Assembly: GCF_027111355.2 (NCBI RefSeq)
Contig: NZ_CP114291.2
Coordinates: 2,170,001 to 2,234,000, forward strand
Direction of reading: 5' to 3'
DNA: 64,000 bases
Source: Flavobacterium eburneipallidum
GTDB taxonomy: Bacteria; Bacteroidota; Bacteroidia; Flavobacteriales; Flavobacteriaceae
Below the pieces are notes generated by a model. It worked only from the letters and a program-made list of their open reading frames with translations. It did not search any database and had not been told where the DNA came from. How positions within the stretch are numbered: position 1 is the stretch's first letter; each line of letters starts with the position of its first letter. The translations under genes and the position numbers were made by a program. This document shows, piece after piece, positions 24,347-32,588 of the stretch.

Positions 24347-27088
24347 ATGAAATTACCAGCTAAATTTGAAGAAATATTAAAAACAAATCAAACCATTTAT
24401 TCAATAGTATTGGATGTTATATCTACTTTCGAATTAATTTTTAATGATAATAAATTATACTTTTTTGAAGAATATACAAATCATGGTATAAACCATATAG
24501 AAAATGTTTTAGAAGCTTCCGAGTATATCATTACTGATGAATCTTTTAATAACATAACTTCTAATGAAATTGCTATTTTAATATATTCAATAATACTTCA
24601 TGACTTGGGTATGCATATTGAATTGCCAACTTTTAATTCTTTATTGAATGGAGAATATGATAAATTAAAAATTGACATAATAGATTCAAAAACTTGGAAA
24701 GAATTATGGGATGATTATTTAAGTGAAGTAAAGAGATTCAGTTCTATTCAAAAGATGAATGTATTTGGTAATGAGTCAATACCATTCAACTTACCCAATT
24801 TAACAAATAAAGATAATTTAAATGGTTATGATAAAAAATTAATTGGAGAATTCATAAGACGAAATCATGGTAGATTTGCACAAGAAATTGCGTTATTCGG
24901 ATTAAAAGGAGAAAATCAATTAATTGAATTTGGGACAAATAAATTAGATATTAAAACAAAGGAATTAGCCGGAATTTTAGCTAGAAGTCATAGTATGGAT
25001 ATTAGAGATACTTTTGATTATCTTAAAGACAATTACCATGATAGTTGGATAAATCCTCATAATATAAATATCATTTATCTAATGGTTGTTTTAAGGATTT
25101 CAGACTATATCCAAATCAATAATACTAGAGTAGATAAAATTCTTTTAAAATTAAAATCATTTAATAGTCCAATTTCAAAATTGGAAACTGAAACCCATTT
25201 AGCAATAAATTCAATTAATTTTAATCAAATTGATAGTGAAAAAATCTTTGTAGACTGTAGTCCAAATGATAGTGAAATGTATGTTAAAATAAAAACTCTC
25301 ATAGGAGATATCCAAAATGAGTTTGATAAATCTTGGGCGATATTAGGAGAAATTTATGGTTTTATCCCAAAAAACAAACCAGCTATAAAATTTAGAAGAA
25401 TTTCTTCTAATTTGGAAAGTAAATCTTTTTTAAACAAACTGAATTTTATTCCTGAAAAAATAACTTTTAAAGTTGACAATAATTTATCTAAATTATTAGT
25501 AGCTCCATTATATGGTGACAAACCTACTTTTGGAGTTCGAGAACTATTACAAAACTCGATTGATGCCTGTTTAGAAAGAAAAGAAATTGAATATTTCAAT
25601 AAAAACTTTAATTATACTCCGTTAATTGAAATATCAATCGAAAGGATTAACGAAAATCAGAGTCTTTTCACTATTAAGGATAATGGAAAAGGAATGTCAT
25701 CAAATGAAATAATAAATTATTTCTTAAATGTTGGAAATTCATTTAGAAAAAGTATGGATTGGAAAAAACAATTTGTAAATGAAGAAGGGAAATCAAAAAT
25801 TAATAGAAATGGTAAGTTTGGCGTTGGAGTATTAGCTTCATTTTTATTGGGAAAAGAAATTAATGTTATTTCCAAAAGTCTGCTAAATAATGAAGCGCAT
25901 TCATTTAAAGCTAGTATAGATTCCCAATTTATAAACATTTCAAAAACAGAAGAAGAAAGTTCTTTTGGAACAACTATTACAATTCTATTAAATAATGAAA
26001 ATAGAGACAAATTATTATATCATACTACTGACAATTATTATGACAAATCAATCGAATGGACTAAATGGTTTTTATATGAAGAACCTAAAATAGTATATTC
26101 AGTTGATAAAGAAATTATAGAAATAAAAAACCACCTAAAAGGTATTAATTTGTTTGAATTTTCTACAGAAAATTTTGAAAAAATAAGTTGGTTTTATAAA
26201 AATGATTCATATTCAAAATTAATAGCATGCAATGGAATTATAATAACTGAAAAGTATTCTATAAACAGATTTAATATTAATAATAAAGAAGGTCATAATT
26301 GCATTTTAGTCAATAAACCCAACATTTTAGTAATTGATAAAGAGGGTGTTTTTCCAGTTAAATTAGACCGAAATGATGTAGATTGTGATGAATTTCCTTT
26401 TGAAGACGAATTGTTTTTAGAAACTGCAAAACACTTTATTGCACAATTATTAAATTTTGAAATTAAGAATGGAGAATTGAAAAATCATATTTTATTACAT
26501 AACGTAAAAATTCTCTATAATTCTGAAGGATTTGTCTTAAATAGTGATTATTTTATTAATGGAATAAAGGACAAGTACAATTTAATTAGACTAATAACTG
26601 AAAATTCTAAAATTAAGATTGATTTAAAAAAATACAAAAACCATCTATTCTACATAGTTTTCAATGAAAAAATTCAATTAACCTATCAAGAATCAAATGT
26701 TGCTCCACAACATGGAGGTAGAATTATATTAAAAAAAGAAAATTTCAATCAACTGTTTAAAAGTACTGTCAAAAGATTACCTAATTATGTGAAAAATAAC
26801 ACAAAAATTATAGAAGAAGATGACGATTATGTTATTTATTCAATATATGACCATAATTTTGAATCAAATTTATTAAAGAGTCTAAAAGAAATTGATTTAG
26901 ATATTTTATCAAAGGTTGGTTCTATTCAAGAAATAAAACCTAATTATTTCAACAATATAGGCGGTGAAATTCTTAATGAGTTATTTGCTAAATACATAAA
27001 AAATAATTTTGTAATTCCGTATGATTTAGAAAAACGAAAAGAAATTTACAAAGAAGCATTTAAAGAATTAGAATATTACATGAAATAA
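24347..27088 (+). CDS. HD domain fused to HSP90-like (GHKL) ATPase, putative defence protein
   Basis: 913 residues, two clear parts. Residues 1-270 form an HD-type phosphohydrolase: NHGINH (H46, H50), IILHDLGMH (H85-D86, H90), RRNHGRF (H174), ARSHS (H215) and RISDY (D253), a full metal-ligand set. Residues 370-550 form an HSP90-like ATP-binding domain: RELLQNSIDAC (399-408, N-box E/N/D), DNGKGM (445-450), FLNVGNSFRKS lid, NGKFGVGVLASF (488-499) and GTTITI. The remaining ~360 residues are not recognised. It is not an ordinary HtpG, having no MEEVD-like or dimer tail that I can see. It is very AT-rich and sits among toxin-antitoxin modules. The role is unknown; anti-phage or stress signalling is plausible. 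Confidence 0.85.
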   Translation: MKLPAKFEEILKTNQTIYSIVLDVISTFELIFNDNKLYFFEEYTNHGINHIENVLEASEYIITDESFNNITSNEIAILIYSIILHDLGMHIELPTFNSLLNGEYDKLKIDIIDSKTWKELWDDYLSEVKRFSSIQKMNVFGNESIPFNLPNLTNKDNLNGYDKKLIGEFIRRNHGRFAQEIALFGLKGENQLIEFGTNKLDIKTKELAGILARSHSMDIRDTFDYLKDNYHDSWINPHNINIIYLMVVLRISDYIQINNTRVDKILLKLKSFNSPISKLETETHLAINSINFNQIDSEKIFVDCSPNDSEMYVKIKTLIGDIQNEFDKSWAILGEIYGFIPKNKPAIKFRRISSNLESKSFLNKLNFIPEKITFKVDNNLSKLLVAPLYGDKPTFGVRELLQNSIDACLERKEIEYFNKNFNYTPLIEISIERINENQSLFTIKDNGKGMSSNEIINYFLNVGNSFRKSMDWKKQFVNEEGKSKINRNGKFGVGVLASFLLGKEINVISKSLLNNEAHSFKASIDSQFINISKTEEESSFGTTITILLNNENRDKLLYHTTDNYYDKSIEWTKWFLYEEPKIVYSVDKEIIEIKNHLKGINLFEFSTENFEKISWFYKNDSYSKLIACNGIIITEKYSINRFNINNKEGHNCILVNKPNILVIDKEGVFPVKLDRNDVDCDEFPFEDELFLETAKHFIAQLLNFEIKNGELKNHILLHNVKILYNSEGFVLNSDYFINGIKDKYNLIRLITENSKIKIDLKKYKNHLFYIVFNEKIQLTYQESNVAPQHGGRIILKKENFNQLFKSTVKRLPNYVKNNTKIIEEDDDYVIYSIYDHNFESNLLKSLKEIDLDILSKVGSIQEIKPNYFNNIGGEILNELFAKYIKNNFVIPYDLEKRKEIYKEAFKELEYYMK

Positions 27089-27390
27089 ATATGACGTTTA
27101 GACCCTTCTCCACGAAGTGTTCCTTAAAACCGAGCTGCTGTGGGAACGTCTCCGACTTCGCACCCATTCCTAGATGTAGTTAAACTTTAAAACTTATTTA
27201 TAGGCTTGTTTTTGTTGCTTATTGCAATAACTGTAAAATCAGGAGACTTCAATTTTAAACCCATCAAATTCGATAGGTTTAAAATCATTTTCCATTTAGT
27301 TAAAATCACCCCGACGTGATATATATGTACTAAAATATTCTTGTTTAACGTTAGTGCAGTTTTGCAAACTGTGCCCACAAACGAAAACAG
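27089..27390. other. Intergenic region after the HD-ATPase gene
   Basis: About 300 bp without a convincing gene. 27107-27170 is unusually GC-rich for this region. CTAGATGTAGTT (27170-27181) is the near inverse of AACTACATTTAG at 24307-24318. The first copy of a 21-bp direct repeat is at 27289-27309. A short minus-strand frame here (27187-27408) has no protein-like character. Confidence 0.5.
27289..27309 (+). repeat. 21-bp direct repeat, left copy (flanks ParE module)
   Basis: Exactly identical to 28030-28050 (core CCATTTAGTTAAAATCAC). The two copies bracket the toxin-antitoxin pair and its terminator. Confidence 0.85.
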
Positions 27391-27437
27391 AAAACACAAA
27401 AAAACCAAGCGAAATTGCTTGGTTTTTTTTGTGTTTT
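27391..27437. terminator. Hairpin terminator of the toxin-antitoxin operon
   Basis: AAAACACAAAAAAACCAAGC (27391-27410) pairs with 27417-27437 (one T bulge) around loop GAAATT. On the minus strand it directly follows the toxin stop codon. Confidence 0.85.
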
Positions 27438-27738
27438 ATAATCTATCGAGCCATTTATCAGGCGATAATGATGTATGAAATACACCTAGTAAAGTAATCG
27501 TTTTAGTTTTTTCATTAAGATGGTAATGCACTGCATAAGGAAAAATTTCGGTGTAGGCAGCTCTTACGGTTTTGTATTTGACTTGAAACAATAAAGGATT
27601 TTTAATAATGAAGTTCAATGTGATTCTAACTTCATTTGCAAATCGTTTCTCTAAACCTTTTTGTTGACTCTTGTACCAGTTTTTGACTTGCAATACATCA
27701 TTTTTAACTTCCTTATGGTTAATTACCGTATAACTCAT
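27436..27738 (-). CDS. RelE/ParE-family toxin
   Basis: 100-residue compact toxin of the ParE/RelE superfamily. It starts MSYTVINHKEVKNDVLQVKNWYKSQQKGLEKRF, with the typical helix-turn-helix arrangement, and continues VRAAYTEIFPYAVHYHLNEKTKTITLLGVFHTS, the conserved beta-sheet with the late Arg/His/Tyr residues. This is the ParE-like pattern common in Bacteroidota; target (gyrase or ribosome) cannot be decided. It overlaps the antitoxin gene by four bases (ATGA), antitoxin first. Confidence 0.88.
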   Translation of the reverse strand: MSYTVINHKEVKNDVLQVKNWYKSQQKGLEKRFANEVRITLNFIIKNPLLFQVKYKTVRAAYTEIFPYAVHYHLNEKTKTITLLGVFHTSLSPDKWLDRL

Positions 27739-27959
27739 TCCTCATCCAAAACTTTAAAAAGTTCGTCAATAGGTTCTAGTTTATCAGGATTGTTTAAATC
27801 AGCTAAACGAGTATCTAAAATATCCTTTTGCCATTGTGGTAATTCTTGGTCAACATTTTCAATATTAGGATAATGCTTTTTTATATTTTCCCAATCTTCA
27901 ATAGGAATAAAAACACCTGTCGGCAAACCGTTATAATCTTGAATAATTTGTGTTCTCAT
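27735..27959 (-). CDS. Antitoxin of the ParE-type module
   Basis: 74 residues starting MRTQIIQDYNGLPTGVFIPIEDWENIKK. A Phd/StbD-like N-terminal beta segment is followed by an acidic helical tail (PDKLEPIDELFKVLDEE) suited to binding the toxin. The ATG at 27959 is preferred over an in-frame TTG nine codons upstream, because that TTG lies within a TAACTTTG promoter box (27984-27991). It is the first gene of a two-gene operon with its own promoter and terminator. Confidence 0.85.
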   Translation of the reverse strand: MRTQIIQDYNGLPTGVFIPIEDWENIKKHYPNIENVDQELPQWQKDILDTRLADLNNPDKLEPIDELFKVLDEE

Positions 27960-27983
27960 AACTATAATAAATTTACTTTTTTT

Positions 27984-27991
27984 CAAAGTTA
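27984..27991 (-). promoter_or_regulatory. -7 box of the ParE antitoxin-toxin operon
   Basis: TAACTTTG on the minus strand, 24 bases upstream of the antitoxin ATG. It decides the start codon of the antitoxin. Confidence 0.55.
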
Positions 27992-28029
27992 CAAAAAAAC
28001 TTATTACTTAAAACGTCTTTTAAACAGAC

Positions 28030-28050
28030 TTTCCATTTAGTTAAAATCAC
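28030..28050 (+). repeat. 21-bp direct repeat, right copy
   Basis: Exact duplicate of 27289-27309, 741 bp away, on the outer side of the antitoxin promoter. Confidence 0.85.
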
Positions 28051-28139
28051 TCCATCCTTTCCTTCCTAAATAATTATTAGTTAAATTTGGAAATCATCAT
28101 TACTGTTGAACACAGTATTAGTAACTATTTTCCAACTCC

Positions 28140-29222
28140 ATGACAATAAAAAACAGTTCAGATAAAGAATATCATTTTGATAATTTTTTCAACATCTCGG
28201 CAGATTTGATTTGTATTGCTGGGTTTGATGGTTATTTTAAAAGAATAAATCCTGCTGTTTCTAAATTATTAGGCTTCTCGGATGAAGAATTATATGCTCG
28301 TCCGATACATACTTTTGTTTATGCACCTGATTTAAAAACTACATTAGAAACTAGAGAGGAAGTTTATAAAAACAAGCCGCTATTGCATTTCGAAAACCGT
28401 TATTTAACTAAAACTGGTGAGATTGTTTGGTTATCTTGGACATCAATGCCTGTTGAGGATGAAAAATTAGTGTATGCCATTGCCAAAAACATTACACACA
28501 AAAAACGCATTGAAGAAGAACGAAACCTTCTGTTGGCCAATTTGACCAAAATCAATAAAGACCTCAAGCATTTGTCTTACACCACTTCGCATGATTTGAA
28601 GTCGCCTGTAAATAATTTGCTATCCGTATTTAATCTTATTGATACGTCTAAAATAAATGACGAAGAGACAATAGAGTTTATCAATATCTTAAAAATATCT
28701 ACAGAGCGTTTGAGTGAAACCTTAAAAAATTCGGTGGATGATTTGATCCATAAAGAGGAGTTAAATGCTCCTATCGAGGTATTGAATTTGAATGAGAATT
28801 TGAATGAAGTAATACTTTCTATCAACTCCTTAATCGCCAATTCAAAAATTAAAATTGATGTTGATTTCACTGAACTTGTTGAAGTTAATTTCAATAAAGA
28901 ATATCTAAAAAGCATCTATCTAAACCTAATTACCAATTCGATAAAATACTCCAAACCAGATACTTTTCCAGCCATTACGATTAGTTCTAAAAAAGTGAAT
29001 GGAAAGAGCCAGTTAATCTATTCGGATAATGGATTGGGATTTGATATGGATAAGGTGCGTGATAAAATTTTTGGTTTGCACCAAAAATTTCATAATCATA
29101 TTGATAGTAATGGTATTGGTCTTTACTTGATTTACAATCATATTACCAATTTAGGCGGTCGTATTGAAGTAGAAAGTAAAATAAACGAAGGAACAAAATT
29201 TACAATAACCTTCAAGGACTAA
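28140..29222 (+). CDS. Soluble PAS-domain sensor histidine kinase
   Basis: 360 residues with no membrane segment. A PAS domain spans residues 12-120 (FNISADLICIAGFDGYFKRINPAVSKLLGFSDEEL, with PAC GEIVWLSWTSMPV). A HisKA-like dimerisation helix has H151 in TTSHDLKSPVNNL. The HATPase domain has N-box NLITNSIKYS, G1 DNGLGFD, F-box IFGLHQKFH and G2 SNGIGLYL. All catalytic boxes are intact. No response regulator is adjacent, so it is an orphan. It probably marks the resumption of core genome after the accessory block. Confidence 0.9.
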   Translation: MTIKNSSDKEYHFDNFFNISADLICIAGFDGYFKRINPAVSKLLGFSDEELYARPIHTFVYAPDLKTTLETREEVYKNKPLLHFENRYLTKTGEIVWLSWTSMPVEDEKLVYAIAKNITHKKRIEEERNLLLANLTKINKDLKHLSYTTSHDLKSPVNNLLSVFNLIDTSKINDEETIEFINILKISTERLSETLKNSVDDLIHKEELNAPIEVLNLNENLNEVILSINSLIANSKIKIDVDFTELVEVNFNKEYLKSIYLNLITNSIKYSKPDTFPAITISSKKVNGKSQLIYSDNGLGFDMDKVRDKIFGLHQKFHNHIDSNGIGLYLIYNHITNLGGRIEVESKINEGTKFTITFKD

Positions 29223-29242
29223 AATAGAAAGCAAGTATTCTA

Positions 29243-29250
29243 TAACTTTG
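29243..29250 (+). promoter_or_regulatory. -7 box for the nitroreductase gene
   Basis: TAACTTTG, 29 bases before the ATG at 29280. It overlaps an in-frame GTG at 29250, which argues against that alternative start. Confidence 0.5.
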
Positions 29251-29279
29251 TGCTATTAAAAACGTTTAAAAGTAAAGTA

Positions 29280-29879
29280 ATGAATATTCTAAAATTAATT
29301 GAAAAAAGATATACCGCCAAACAATACAATCCAAGCAAAACCATACCAAAAGAGACCATCGAAGAATTGAAGGAAATTTTACGCCTCACACCTTCTTCGA
29401 TAAACATCCAACCTTGGAAATTTACCTTCGTTCAAAATCCAGAAATCAAAGCCAAATTAGCTTCGGTTTCGATGCACAATGCAGAGAAAGTCAATCAAGC
29501 TCCACTGCTAATTGTATTTAGCGTAGCCGACGATTTGGATACTTTTCAAAAAATAGTGGACAACGAATTACCAGCTGCCAGAAGAGATTGGTACAACCAA
29601 ATGAAAGCCAGTATGTCTGAATCCGAATTGAAAATATGGTTATCCAAACAATTGTATATCGCCTTGGGAGTTGGTTTAACTTCAAGTGCTGCATTAGGCC
29701 TAGACTCTACTGCTATGGAAGGAATTGAATCAGATAAATACGGCACTATTCTTAATCTTAAAGGCTTCAAACCCTTATTTGCTATGGCAGTAGGTTATGC
29801 TGCCGAAGACGATTTTAATAGACTAGAAGTTGCTCCTAAATCCAGAAGAGTATTAGAAAGTGTAATAGAAACTATTTAA
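29280..29879 (+). CDS. NAD(P)H-dependent nitroreductase (NfsB-like)
   Basis: 199-residue flavin (FMN) oxidoreductase. The FMN-binding start KRYTAKQYNPSK is at residues 8-19, then LRLTPSSINIQPWKFTFVQ, and the C-terminal GYAAEDDFNRLEVAPKSRR that contacts the phosphate. The family reduces nitroaromatics, quinones or dihydropteridine. The 29280 start gives the standard MNILKLIEKRYT N-terminus. It is followed after 10 bases by the next gene, so they probably form an operon. Confidence 0.9.
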   Translation: MNILKLIEKRYTAKQYNPSKTIPKETIEELKEILRLTPSSINIQPWKFTFVQNPEIKAKLASVSMHNAEKVNQAPLLIVFSVADDLDTFQKIVDNELPAARRDWYNQMKASMSESELKIWLSKQLYIALGVGLTSSAALGLDSTAMEGIESDKYGTILNLKGFKPLFAMAVGYAAEDDFNRLEVAPKSRRVLESVIETI

Positions 29880-29889
29880 ATCAAAATCG

Positions 29890-30393
29890 ATGTCAAAACG
29901 AGATGAATTACACCAATTTCCGCTCTATCAAAAAGCAGAACAAATTTTAAAAATCACCCAAGGATTAGTAGAAGTTGTTCCTGTTGATAACGAATTTTTG
30001 CAAGAAACAACGGTTCGTTTTATGTTAGAAAATGCCATGATCATCCCTGCAAAAATTGCTGGAGCTTATGCTGTCGAATTGTATGATTTGAAAATGGAAA
30101 ACGCCACAATTATCAGAAAAGCGGCTCGTGAATTAAGTGTTTATGCTGGTAGCTTGCGCTTTGAAGAAGCTATTTTAGACAAAGACTACATTTATATATT
30201 AAGAAATGAAATTGAGGAATTCCGACTCTTGTTTATTGACTGGGTAGCTAGTTTTGATCAATGGAATTACATCAAAGACAATTGGGGCTTGTTCAATCCT
30301 CCAGGTGTAAATGCTCACGATAAAGATCCTGATGATGATATTCCTTTTGATCCCAATGATTTTTTGAATTTTGACGAAGATAATGAAGACTGA
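29890..30393 (+). CDS. Conserved helical protein, possibly four-helix-bundle family
   Basis: 167 residues, mostly alpha-helical, with a very acidic Pro/Asp-rich tail (HDKDPDDDIPFDPNDF). The segment FPLYQKAEQILKITQGLV followed by IIPAKIAGAYAVEL and IRKAARELSVYAGSLRFEEAI is loosely like the 23S-rRNA-intervening-sequence four-helix-bundle proteins (SIPSNIAEG pattern), but the match is weak. No catalytic motif. It lies 10 bases after the nitroreductase gene. The function is unknown. Confidence 0.7.
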   Translation: MSKRDELHQFPLYQKAEQILKITQGLVEVVPVDNEFLQETTVRFMLENAMIIPAKIAGAYAVELYDLKMENATIIRKAARELSVYAGSLRFEEAILDKDYIYILRNEIEEFRLLFIDWVASFDQWNYIKDNWGLFNPPGVNAHDKDPDDDIPFDPNDFLNFDEDNED

Positions 30394-30416
30394 TTTTTTT
30401 GAAAATTAAAAATTAA

Positions 30417-30445
30417 TTGTTAGATTAAACATTTCATTATCTTTG
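30417..30445 (+). promoter_or_regulatory. Promoter for the DUF4199 gene
   Basis: TTG (30417-30419), 18 bases, TATCTTTG (30438-30445), 26 bases before the ATG at 30472. Confidence 0.65.
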
Positions 30446-30471
30446 ATTTGCAAAACAAAATAATCTGATTT

Positions 30472-30966
30472 ATGAAAAACAACATCCTCAAAAACGGAAT
30501 TTTAGGCGGGATAATGGTCAGTGTTATAATGATTGCCATGACCCTTTTTATGAAAACATATCCAGATCAAGAACCGAGTTCAATACTTGGTTTTGGCAGT
30601 ATGCTTTTGGTATTTGTCTTTGTGATATTAGGAATAAAAAAACAGCGCGAAATCAATAAGGGCAGTTTAAGTTTTGGAGAAGGATTCCTAACAGGATTAT
30701 ATATTTCATTAGTAATTTCAATAATTTACGTTGTTGTTTGGTTACTAATTTATTACAATTTTTTTCCTGATTTTATGGAACAGTATAGCAAAATGGTACT
30801 AAAAAATACCAGTCCCGAAGAACTCGCTGACAAAACCGCCGAAATGAATCAAATGAAGGAATGGTATAAAAGTCCGATAATGATTATTTTACTAACTTTT
30901 ATAGAAGTCTTGCCATTAGGAATTGTTGTTTCTTTGATTGGTGCTTATATTTACAAGAAAAAATAA
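30472..30966 (+). CDS. DUF4199 family membrane protein
   Basis: 164 residues with four predicted membrane helices (about 8-27, 39-56, 71-96, 138-160). The short cytoplasmic segment KKQREINKGSLSFGEGFLTGL between helices 2 and 3 is the hallmark of the Bacteroidota DUF4199 family, as is the loop before the last helix ending WYKSP. Function is unknown. The next gene starts two bases after its stop, so the pair is co-transcribed from the promoter at 30417. Confidence 0.85.
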   Translation: MKNNILKNGILGGIMVSVIMIAMTLFMKTYPDQEPSSILGFGSMLLVFVFVILGIKKQREINKGSLSFGEGFLTGLYISLVISIIYVVVWLLIYYNFFPDFMEQYSKMVLKNTSPEELADKTAEMNQMKEWYKSPIMIILLTFIEVLPLGIVVSLIGAYIYKKK

Positions 30967-30968
30967 AA

Positions 30969-31628
30969 ATGAAATTCAAAGGAATTATTTTTGATTTAGA
31001 CGGAACATTGGTCGATTCATTAGAAGATATTGCAGATGCAATGAATGAAGTACTTCAAAGTCTAAACTTCCCTACACACAATTATGATACTTACCAATAT
31101 TTTATAGGAAGCGGTCTTCGGAATTTGGTTAGCAAAGCTTTACCTGCTACAAATAATGATGAAAACCAAATTGATAGTTGTTATGTCTCAATGATTGAAG
31201 TGTATAGCAATGCTTGTGCAAACAAAACCAAACCTTATGCAGGAATCATCGAATTATTAGACTATCTAATAAACGAAAATATAAAATTGAGTGTGTTTTC
31301 AAATAAAGCGGATGCACTAACCAAGGAAATTACAATGGCTTTGTTTCCTAATTATTTTGATCCAATAGTAGGCTTAAGTGTAGAATCGAACAAAAAACCC
31401 AATCCTATTGAAGCTATAGCAATCAGTGAAAAATGGAAATTAAATCCCGAAGACATCATCTTTGTAGGTGATTCTGGAATTGATATGCAAACCGCAACAA
31501 ATGCTAATATGTGTGCCGTAGGTGTCAATTGGGGATATAGACCAGAAGAAGAATTGATTACTTATGGCGCAAAATACATCTTAAAACATCCTTTAGATTT
31601 AATTGCTGTTTTAGGAAAAATTCTCTAA
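30969..31628 (+). CDS. gph: HAD hydrolase, phosphoglycolate-phosphatase-like
   Basis: 219-residue HAD phosphatase. The nucleophile motif I is DLDGTLVDS (residues 8-16). Motif II Ser/Thr is in LSVFSNKADA, the motif III Lys in VESNKKPNP, and motif IV is FVGDSGIDMQTA. The helical C1 cap (KALPATNNDENQ...) is typical of the Gph/PGMB group. The exact substrate (phosphoglycolate or another sugar phosphate) is inferred. Convergent with tRNA-His; they share a hairpin terminator. Confidence 0.85.
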   Translation: MKFKGIIFDLDGTLVDSLEDIADAMNEVLQSLNFPTHNYDTYQYFIGSGLRNLVSKALPATNNDENQIDSCYVSMIEVYSNACANKTKPYAGIIELLDYLINENIKLSVFSNKADALTKEITMALFPNYFDPIVGLSVESNKKPNPIEAIAISEKWKLNPEDIIFVGDSGIDMQTATNANMCAVGVNWGYRPEEELITYGAKYILKHPLDLIAVLGKIL

Positions 31629-31654
31629 TAAATCGCAAAACTTTATTCCACAAA

Positions 31655-31682
31655 AAAAGCTTCGAATTTCTTCGAAGCTTTT
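31655..31682. terminator. Bidirectional terminator between gph and tRNA-His
   Basis: AAAAGCTTCGAA / TTCGAAGCTTTT with loop TTTC, a perfect 12-bp stem with A and T flanks. Confidence 0.9.
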
Positions 31683-31690
31683 GCATTCTG

Positions 31691-31765
31691 GGTGGCTGAC
31701 CGGGTTCGAACCGGCGACCCGCGGCACCACAAACCGCTACTCTAACCAACTGAGCTACAACCACC
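31691..31765 (-). tRNA. tRNA-His (anticodon GTG)
   Basis: The reverse strand folds as a complete cloverleaf. The acceptor is GTGGTTG / CAGCCAC, with the extra G at -1 paired to C73, which is the identity mark of tRNA-His. The D stem is GCTC/GAGT and the T loop TTCGAAC. The anticodon stem is GCGGT/GCCGC with loop TTGTGGT, anticodon GTG. CCA is not encoded. Confidence 0.96.
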
Positions 31766-31827
31766 ATTTTTTAACGAGTGCAAAGATATGATTAAAGTTG
31801 GTTTTTGCAAAGAAAATTTAAAAAAAA

Positions 31828-32544
31828 TTATATCAAATCTCCTAAACTATTGACTCCCAAATGCCTTTCTACAGTAAAACCTTCGGCATAATCAGTTCCT
31901 ATTAACCTTCCAAAGTCTTGAACTCGATAATTAAGGCTATCCATGAAGTTTTTGGTGGCAATTGGCGTTTCAGGTTCATCTGAATTGGGATTATAAAATT
32001 GCGATCCATAAGCCAAAATAGATTCGATTCGTTTTTCGTTATAACCAGTAATGTCCACCACAAAATCAGGTGTACTATTTTTCCACTGAATGTAATGATA
32101 GACTAATTTAGGTCGCCAAGCTTCTTGTTTTGTTCCTTGATATTCAGTTTCAATTCGCATCAAACCTGACAAAAAACAAGCATCAGAAACTAATTTACTT
32201 CCTTTTCCGTGATCGATATGACGGTCGTCTATGGCATTGCAAATCACTATTTCAGGTTGGTATTTCCGAATCATTTCGATAATTTTTAACTGATGTGCTT
32301 CGTCATTCACAAAAAAACCATCTCGCATATCTAAATTTTCACGAATAGCAACTCCTAGTATTTTTGCTGCAGCAGCCGCTTCCTGATTTCTAATGGCAAC
32401 CGAACCACGAGTTCCGAGTTCGCCACGTGTTAAATCAATAATACCTACTTTTTTGCCTAATGCGATTTCCTTGGCTAATGTTCCGCCACAACCCAATTCT
32501 ACATCATCTGGATGTGCACCGAATGCTAATATGTCTAATTTCAT
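31828..32544 (-). CDS. bshB1: Bacillithiol biosynthesis deacetylase BshB1
   Basis: 238-residue zinc-dependent LmbE/PIG-L deacetylase that removes acetyl from GlcNAc-malate in bacillithiol synthesis. The zinc and catalytic motif GAHPDDVELGCGG is at residues 9-21. The third zinc ligand is in DDRHIDHGKGS, and the central LTRGELGTRGS matches the BshB1 subgroup. Adjacent to menaquinone-type genes but probably independent, as 44 bases separate it from the isochorismate synthase gene. Together with ytxJ it indicates a bacillithiol-using cell. Confidence 0.93.
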   Translation of the reverse strand: MKLDILAFGAHPDDVELGCGGTLAKEIALGKKVGIIDLTRGELGTRGSVAIRNQEAAAAAKILGVAIRENLDMRDGFFVNDEAHQLKIIEMIRKYQPEIVICNAIDDRHIDHGKGSKLVSDACFLSGLMRIETEYQGTKQEAWRPKLVYHYIQWKNSTPDFVVDITGYNEKRIESILAYGSQFYNPNSDEPETPIATKNFMDSLNYRVQDFGRLIGTDYAEGFTVERHLGVNSLGDLI

Positions 32545-32588
32545 TTTTAAAAAAATTTTAGATTTTAGAATTTAGATTTCAGAATTAA

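Noticed and set aside
27187..27408. Minus-strand 73-codon frame after the HD-ATPase gene
   Set aside because: Lies over one copy of the 21-bp repeat and the terminator arm; low-complexity hydrophobic translation typical of AT-rich noncoding DNA.
23160..28139. Insertion sequence or prophage in the accessory block
   Set aside because: No transposase, integrase, or phage structural gene is readable; only duplicated borders are seen, so no mobile element is called.
31558..31767. Open frame on the minus strand across tRNA-His
   Set aside because: Its sequence (VAQLVRVAVCGAAGRRFEPG) is the usual spurious translation of a tRNA gene.
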